The notes beneath the pieces were generated by a model. That model had not been told where the DNA came from. It did not search any database and saw only the letters and a program-made list of their open reading frames with translations. Positions 5,671 through 7,155 of a DNA stretch of 7,155 nucleotides are shown here, piece by piece. The DNA is from JBFJVZ01 sp041623895 (GTDB taxonomy: Bacteria; Planctomycetota; Planctomycetia; Pirellulales; Pirellulaceae): positions 1 to 7,155 of the forward strand of contig JBFJVZ010000398.1 of the NCBI GenBank assembly GCA_041623895.1, written 5' to 3'. Position 1 is the stretch's first letter. Each line of letters starts with the position of its first letter. Position numbers and translations under genes: made by a program.

Positions 5671-7119
5671 TTAATCGCTGCGGCATAGTCGTGCCATCAC
5701 CTGCTCGAACAACGCTTTCGATGGGCAATGGCTGGAAAGATGAAACACCACTCGTCGACACGTCACACGCACTCGCGCCGCGATCTTAAAGAGTCGTAAT
5801 CGAATCGTGTCGACTCGCAGGCGGGCGTGCTCGGTTCCACTGAGTCCAAGACGACGCAAGCCATCGACAATCGCGTAGGCGAAGGAAGAAAGCATCAACC
5901 GAAACTGGTTCGCCATGAACGCGGTGCAACTGGTCCGATCAGCAAACAAGCACATCTGCTGTTCTTTGATTCGATTTTCCATCTCGCCACGCAGGCAGTA
6001 GATCGTGCGGTAGAACTCCTCGGGGTTGCGGGCGACCGAGCAAATCGTTCCCGGATCTTTCAATTGCCAGAGCTGCTTGCCGTCAATCCGCGGGCGATGG
6101 TAGGTCGGATCGACGATTCCCTCTTCGCTGGGCAAGTTCGTGACGACGAAACGAGGATTGGAACCTTTGCCGCTGTACTCCGCCTTGCCAATCACCCAGC
6201 GGTAGCGGTCCCAGGTCTTTTGGGTTCGGTAACGAAACCACTTGAAGCAAGCTTGCTTGCCTCCCAACTGAGACTGCAGGATTCGAGCACGCGTGATTTC
6301 GCAGGCGATATTACGGATCAAAACGTCGTTCTTCGGCAGCCCAAACACATAGCCGACGTCGTTCCTGTCGCACCAACGCATCAAGCGTTCGACCGCAAAA
6401 CCGCTGTCCCCGCGAAGGATGATTTTCACATCGGGCCATCGCTGGCGGATCTTTTGGACCAGCAGTTTGGTCACGCCGCGAGCATGATGAGCCGCGCCGA
6501 CGCTACTGGGACGAAGATAGGAAACCAGAATCTGGTCGCCGCAAAAGACGTACAGCGGAAGAAAGCAGTAGCCCTCGTAGAAACGGTTAAAGTAACGTCG
6601 ATCCTGATTGCCGTGAGTGGGATCATCGGTGGCATCGTAGTCCAGGATGATCTCTTCGGGCGGCTCGTCAAAGCTCTCCAAGAACGTGTCAACGAGCACC
6701 TCGTGCAACTTGAAGATCGTCTTTGCTTCGACCCGATTCTTGAACCGCGAGTGCGTTGAGGGACTCGCCAGCGGGTAGTGGTCATCTTGGTAGTTGTTCT
6801 GTGCCGGGGTCCGCCCGGCGGCCACCTGAAAGGAAGGGTCGTGGCGAAGTTGCTCGTGGTCGTTGGCATCCTCGTAACCGGCGGCGATTCCGAAGATTCG
6901 GCTGGTCAGCAGTTCGGTTTGCGGATGGGCGGTGTAGAGGGGATCGCGTGGATCGGGGATAGCCTGGTCGACACGTCTGATCAGATCCAGCCGCTGATCG
7001 ACTTCACGCAACAGCAGCAGGCCGCCATCGGAAGTCAACGTGCCGCCGTCGAAATCCGCTTCGACAGCTTGCCGGCGAAGGCGTTTGAAAGTGGACGGTT
7101 TTCGTTTACGCTTTGTCAC
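5671..7119 (-). CDS. IS1380-family transposase
   Basis: This 482-residue DDE-type (RNase H fold) transposase would cut and join the ends of its own element. The basic N-terminus is followed by ADFDGGTLTSDGGLLLLREVD (21-41), the hallmark N-terminal block of the family. Catalytic candidates are Asp162 in ILDYDATDDPTHG (158-170), Asp238 in ILRGDSGFAVERL (234-246) and a Glu in RGEMENRIKEQQM (377-389). The C-terminus FEQVMARLCRSD has the usual family ending, so the protein looks complete and possibly active. It starts at GTG (7119); only AAGG about 9 bases upstream resembles a ribosome binding site. About 35 residues (332-366) between TNLP and NPEEFY look longer than I expect for the family. It is convergent with the GH63-like gene. 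Confidence 0.95.
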   Translation of the reverse strand: MTKRKRKPSTFKRLRRQAVEADFDGGTLTSDGGLLLLREVDQRLDLIRRVDQAIPDPRDPLYTAHPQTELLTSRIFGIAAGYEDANDHEQLRHDPSFQVAAGRTPAQNNYQDDHYPLASPSTHSRFKNRVEAKTIFKLHEVLVDTFLESFDEPPEEIILDYDATDDPTHGNQDRRYFNRFYEGYCFLPLYVFCGDQILVSYLRPSSVGAAHHARGVTKLLVQKIRQRWPDVKIILRGDSGFAVERLMRWCDRNDVGYVFGLPKNDVLIRNIACEITRARILQSQLGGKQACFKWFRYRTQKTWDRYRWVIGKAEYSGKGSNPRFVVTNLPSEEGIVDPTYHRPRIDGKQLWQLKDPGTICSVARNPEEFYRTIYCLRGEMENRIKEQQMCLFADRTSCTAFMANQFRLMLSSFAYAIVDGLRRLGLSGTEHARLRVDTIRLRLFKIAARVRVTCRRVVFHLSSHCPSKALFEQVMARLCRSD

Positions 7120-7155
7120 TGCCGAGAGCCTTGGTTGCGTGGTGTATGAAGTGTC
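5671..7155 (-). mobile_element. IS1380-family insertion sequence, ends not resolved
   Basis: The span is the minimum, set by the transposase gene plus the 36 bases left in the window upstream of its start. IS1380-family elements usually have short terminal inverted repeats and short target duplications. I could not match any sequence in 5452-5670 to the 36 visible upstream bases, so the right-hand terminus probably lies beyond 7155. The left terminus is probably within 5452-5670. Confidence 0.7.

Noticed and set aside
5827..6759. Plus-strand open frame of 310 codons inside the transposase
   Set aside because: It lies wholly antisense to a clear IS1380-family transposase and resembles no family.
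1..7155. CRISPR array, tRNA, rRNA or multi-gene defence system
   Set aside because: No regularly spaced direct repeats, no tRNA-like cloverleaf, and no defence-type domains were seen; the four main genes are a lipoprotein, pgk, a glycoside hydrolase and a transposase.

Overview
The window looks like chromosomal DNA from a Planctomycete of the Pirellulaceae/Rhodopirellula type. This is an inference from the moderately GC-rich composition, a Planctomycete-style orphan lipoprotein, a pgk gene with no Shine-Dalgarno sequence, GC-rich palindromes between genes and an IS1380-family transposase. No taxonomic marker gene is present, so the assignment is tentative.

Layout. Positions 1-225 contain no convincing long gene but hold two inverted-repeat structures. 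One has perfect 15-bp arms 54 bp apart (42-125); the other has 9-bp arms (148-207). A minus-strand gene follows (226-1116) and encodes a probable lipoprotein of unknown function. It is divergent from pgk (phosphoglycerate kinase, 1323-2510, plus). The space between them carries a terminator-like hairpin and a good sigma70-like promoter for pgk. A 220-bp spacer with several GC-rich hairpins separates pgk from a large plus-strand gene (2731-5451). That gene encodes a cytoplasmic GH63/MGH1-like glycoside hydrolase of the roughly 900-residue bacterial/fungal family that includes yeast YMR196W. After a 219-bp spacer comes a convergent, apparently full-length IS1380-family transposase (5671-7119, minus). 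Its upstream end runs to the window edge, so the outer terminal repeat cannot be seen.

How the parts relate. pgk is a housekeeping gene of glycolysis and gluconeogenesis. The GH63-like enzyme may release hexose from an intracellular glycoside and so feed the same pathway, but the spacer argues against a tight operon. The lipoprotein shares only the divergent promoter region. The transposase is an independent mobile gene, and its insertion may have cut an unknown minus-strand gene whose C-terminal end could survive at 5495-5670. I see no clear multi-gene novel system. The most unusual items are the 84-bp inverted-repeat element at 42-125, the uncharacterised GH63-like enzyme, the orphan lipoprotein and the possible gene remnant beside the transposase.
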